A stretch of 19,316 nt of DNA from Candidatus Omnitrophota bacterium (GTDB lineage Bacteria > Omnitrophota > Gorgyraeia > 2-01-FULL-45-10), in assembly GCA_026387165.1 (NCBI GenBank), contig JAPLMG010000267.1:1-19316 (forward strand), written 5' to 3'. The notes beneath the pieces are model-generated. The model saw only the letters and a list, made by a program, of their open reading frames with translations. It was not told the DNA's origin and searched no databases. A program made the position numbers and the translations under genes. Shown here piece after piece: positions 18,838 through 19,316 of this stretch (positions within the stretch are counted from its first letter, which is position 1; each line of letters opens with the position of its first letter).

Positions 18838-19316
18838 TGAGATTTCCCAATGGACGCGGTTACTTTGGAAATTTTGGGGGCAAGTTTGTTCCCGAAACCC
18901 TGATGGCGGCTTTGAGCGAACTCGAGATAGCATTTAAAAGGGCCGGAAAGAGAAGAGCGTTTAAAGCCTTTATATTTCGCCGAAAGACTGACGAAAGATG
19001 CCCGCGGCGCAGGGATATATCTTAAGAGGGAAGATCTTCTGCACACAGGCGCCCACAAGATAAATAATACACTTGGGCAGATAATGCTTGCGCTTTCCAT
19101 GGGAAAATCGCGCGTCATAGCCGAGACGGGCGCCGGGCAGCATGGAGTCGCCACGGCCACGGTCGCCGCCCTGTTTGGTTTGGAGTGTGAGATATTCATG
19201 GGCGAGGAGGATATAAAACGCCAGGCCGTAAATGTCTTTAAGATGAAGCTCTTGAAAGCAAAAGTCACTCCCGTGTCGAGCGGTTCAAGAACTTTAAAGG
19301 ACGCTATGAATGAGGC
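18837..19316 (+). pseudogene. trpB: tryptophan synthase beta chain, frameshifted by a deletion and cut by the window end
   Basis: TrpB condenses indole with serine using PLP. The first frame gives a normal N-terminus (NGRGYFGNFGGKFVPETLMAALSELEIAFKRA) with a good aggag SD, then runs to a stop at 19022-19024 after 62 codons. The remaining protein continues in another frame from about 18968: PLYFAERLTKDARGAG, then IYLKREDLLHTGAHKINNTLGQ with the PLP lysine, ETGAGQHGVATATVAALFGLE and YMGEED-like FMGEEDIKRQA. Compared with the family, the segment with the conserved GRPTP motif is missing, so about 40-50 bp is absent at 18945-18967 and the frame is changed. This is either a real inactivating deletion or an assembly error. 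The gene continues past the window. Confidence 0.88.

Overview
The window looks like a chromosomal segment of an uncultured bacterium of moderate GC. It carries a recA-recX-alaS housekeeping block followed by a combined histidine and tryptophan biosynthesis run. The ORF6N-type gene, the AT-leaning periodic repeats and the translated palindromes (peptides such as VMPAKAGIQ) resemble what is seen in candidate phyla such as Omnitrophota. That placement is an inference; no rRNA or other phylogenetic marker was analysed here.

Layout. 1-477 is an unrecognised ORF at the window edge. 478-1902 holds thpR and pncC (CinA C-terminal type) on the minus strand, surrounded and invaded by palindromic repeats. 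1903-2616 is an ORF6N-domain DNA-binding gene headed by three 25-bp inverted repeats. 2617-7044 is recA, recX and alaS on the plus strand. 7045-7271 is a mosaic of repeats. 7272-14012 is hisD, then a two-gene restriction-modification (R-M) module, then hisB, hisH, hisA, hisF and hisI. 14117-19316 is trpE, trpG, trpD, trpC, trpF and a damaged trpB cut by the window end. hisG, hisC and trpA are not present here.

How the genes work together. hisB, hisH, hisA, hisF, hisI and hisD cover the middle and end of histidine synthesis. trpE to trpB take chorismate to tryptophan, apart from TrpA. The R-M pair (beta-class amino-methyltransferase plus MjaI-like endonuclease) sits between hisD and hisB with spacers of under 40 bp and its own Shine-Dalgarno (SD) sites, so it is probably co-transcribed with his. 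The methyltransferase carries an unusual C-terminal staphylococcal-nuclease-like domain. CTAG, the site reported for MjaI, occurs only three times in the window by my reading.

The most distinctive signal is a set of short periodic-word repeats with 7-9 bp units, mostly with inverted arms. They occupy most spacers and have also entered reading frames (thpR, alaS twice, hisH twice); a second class of palindromes has entered pncC and trpF. Genes that follow such spacers tend to lack an SD site. Two trp genes have lesions: trpE has a perfect 81-bp in-frame tandem duplication over its catalytic motif, and trpB has a frameshifting deletion.
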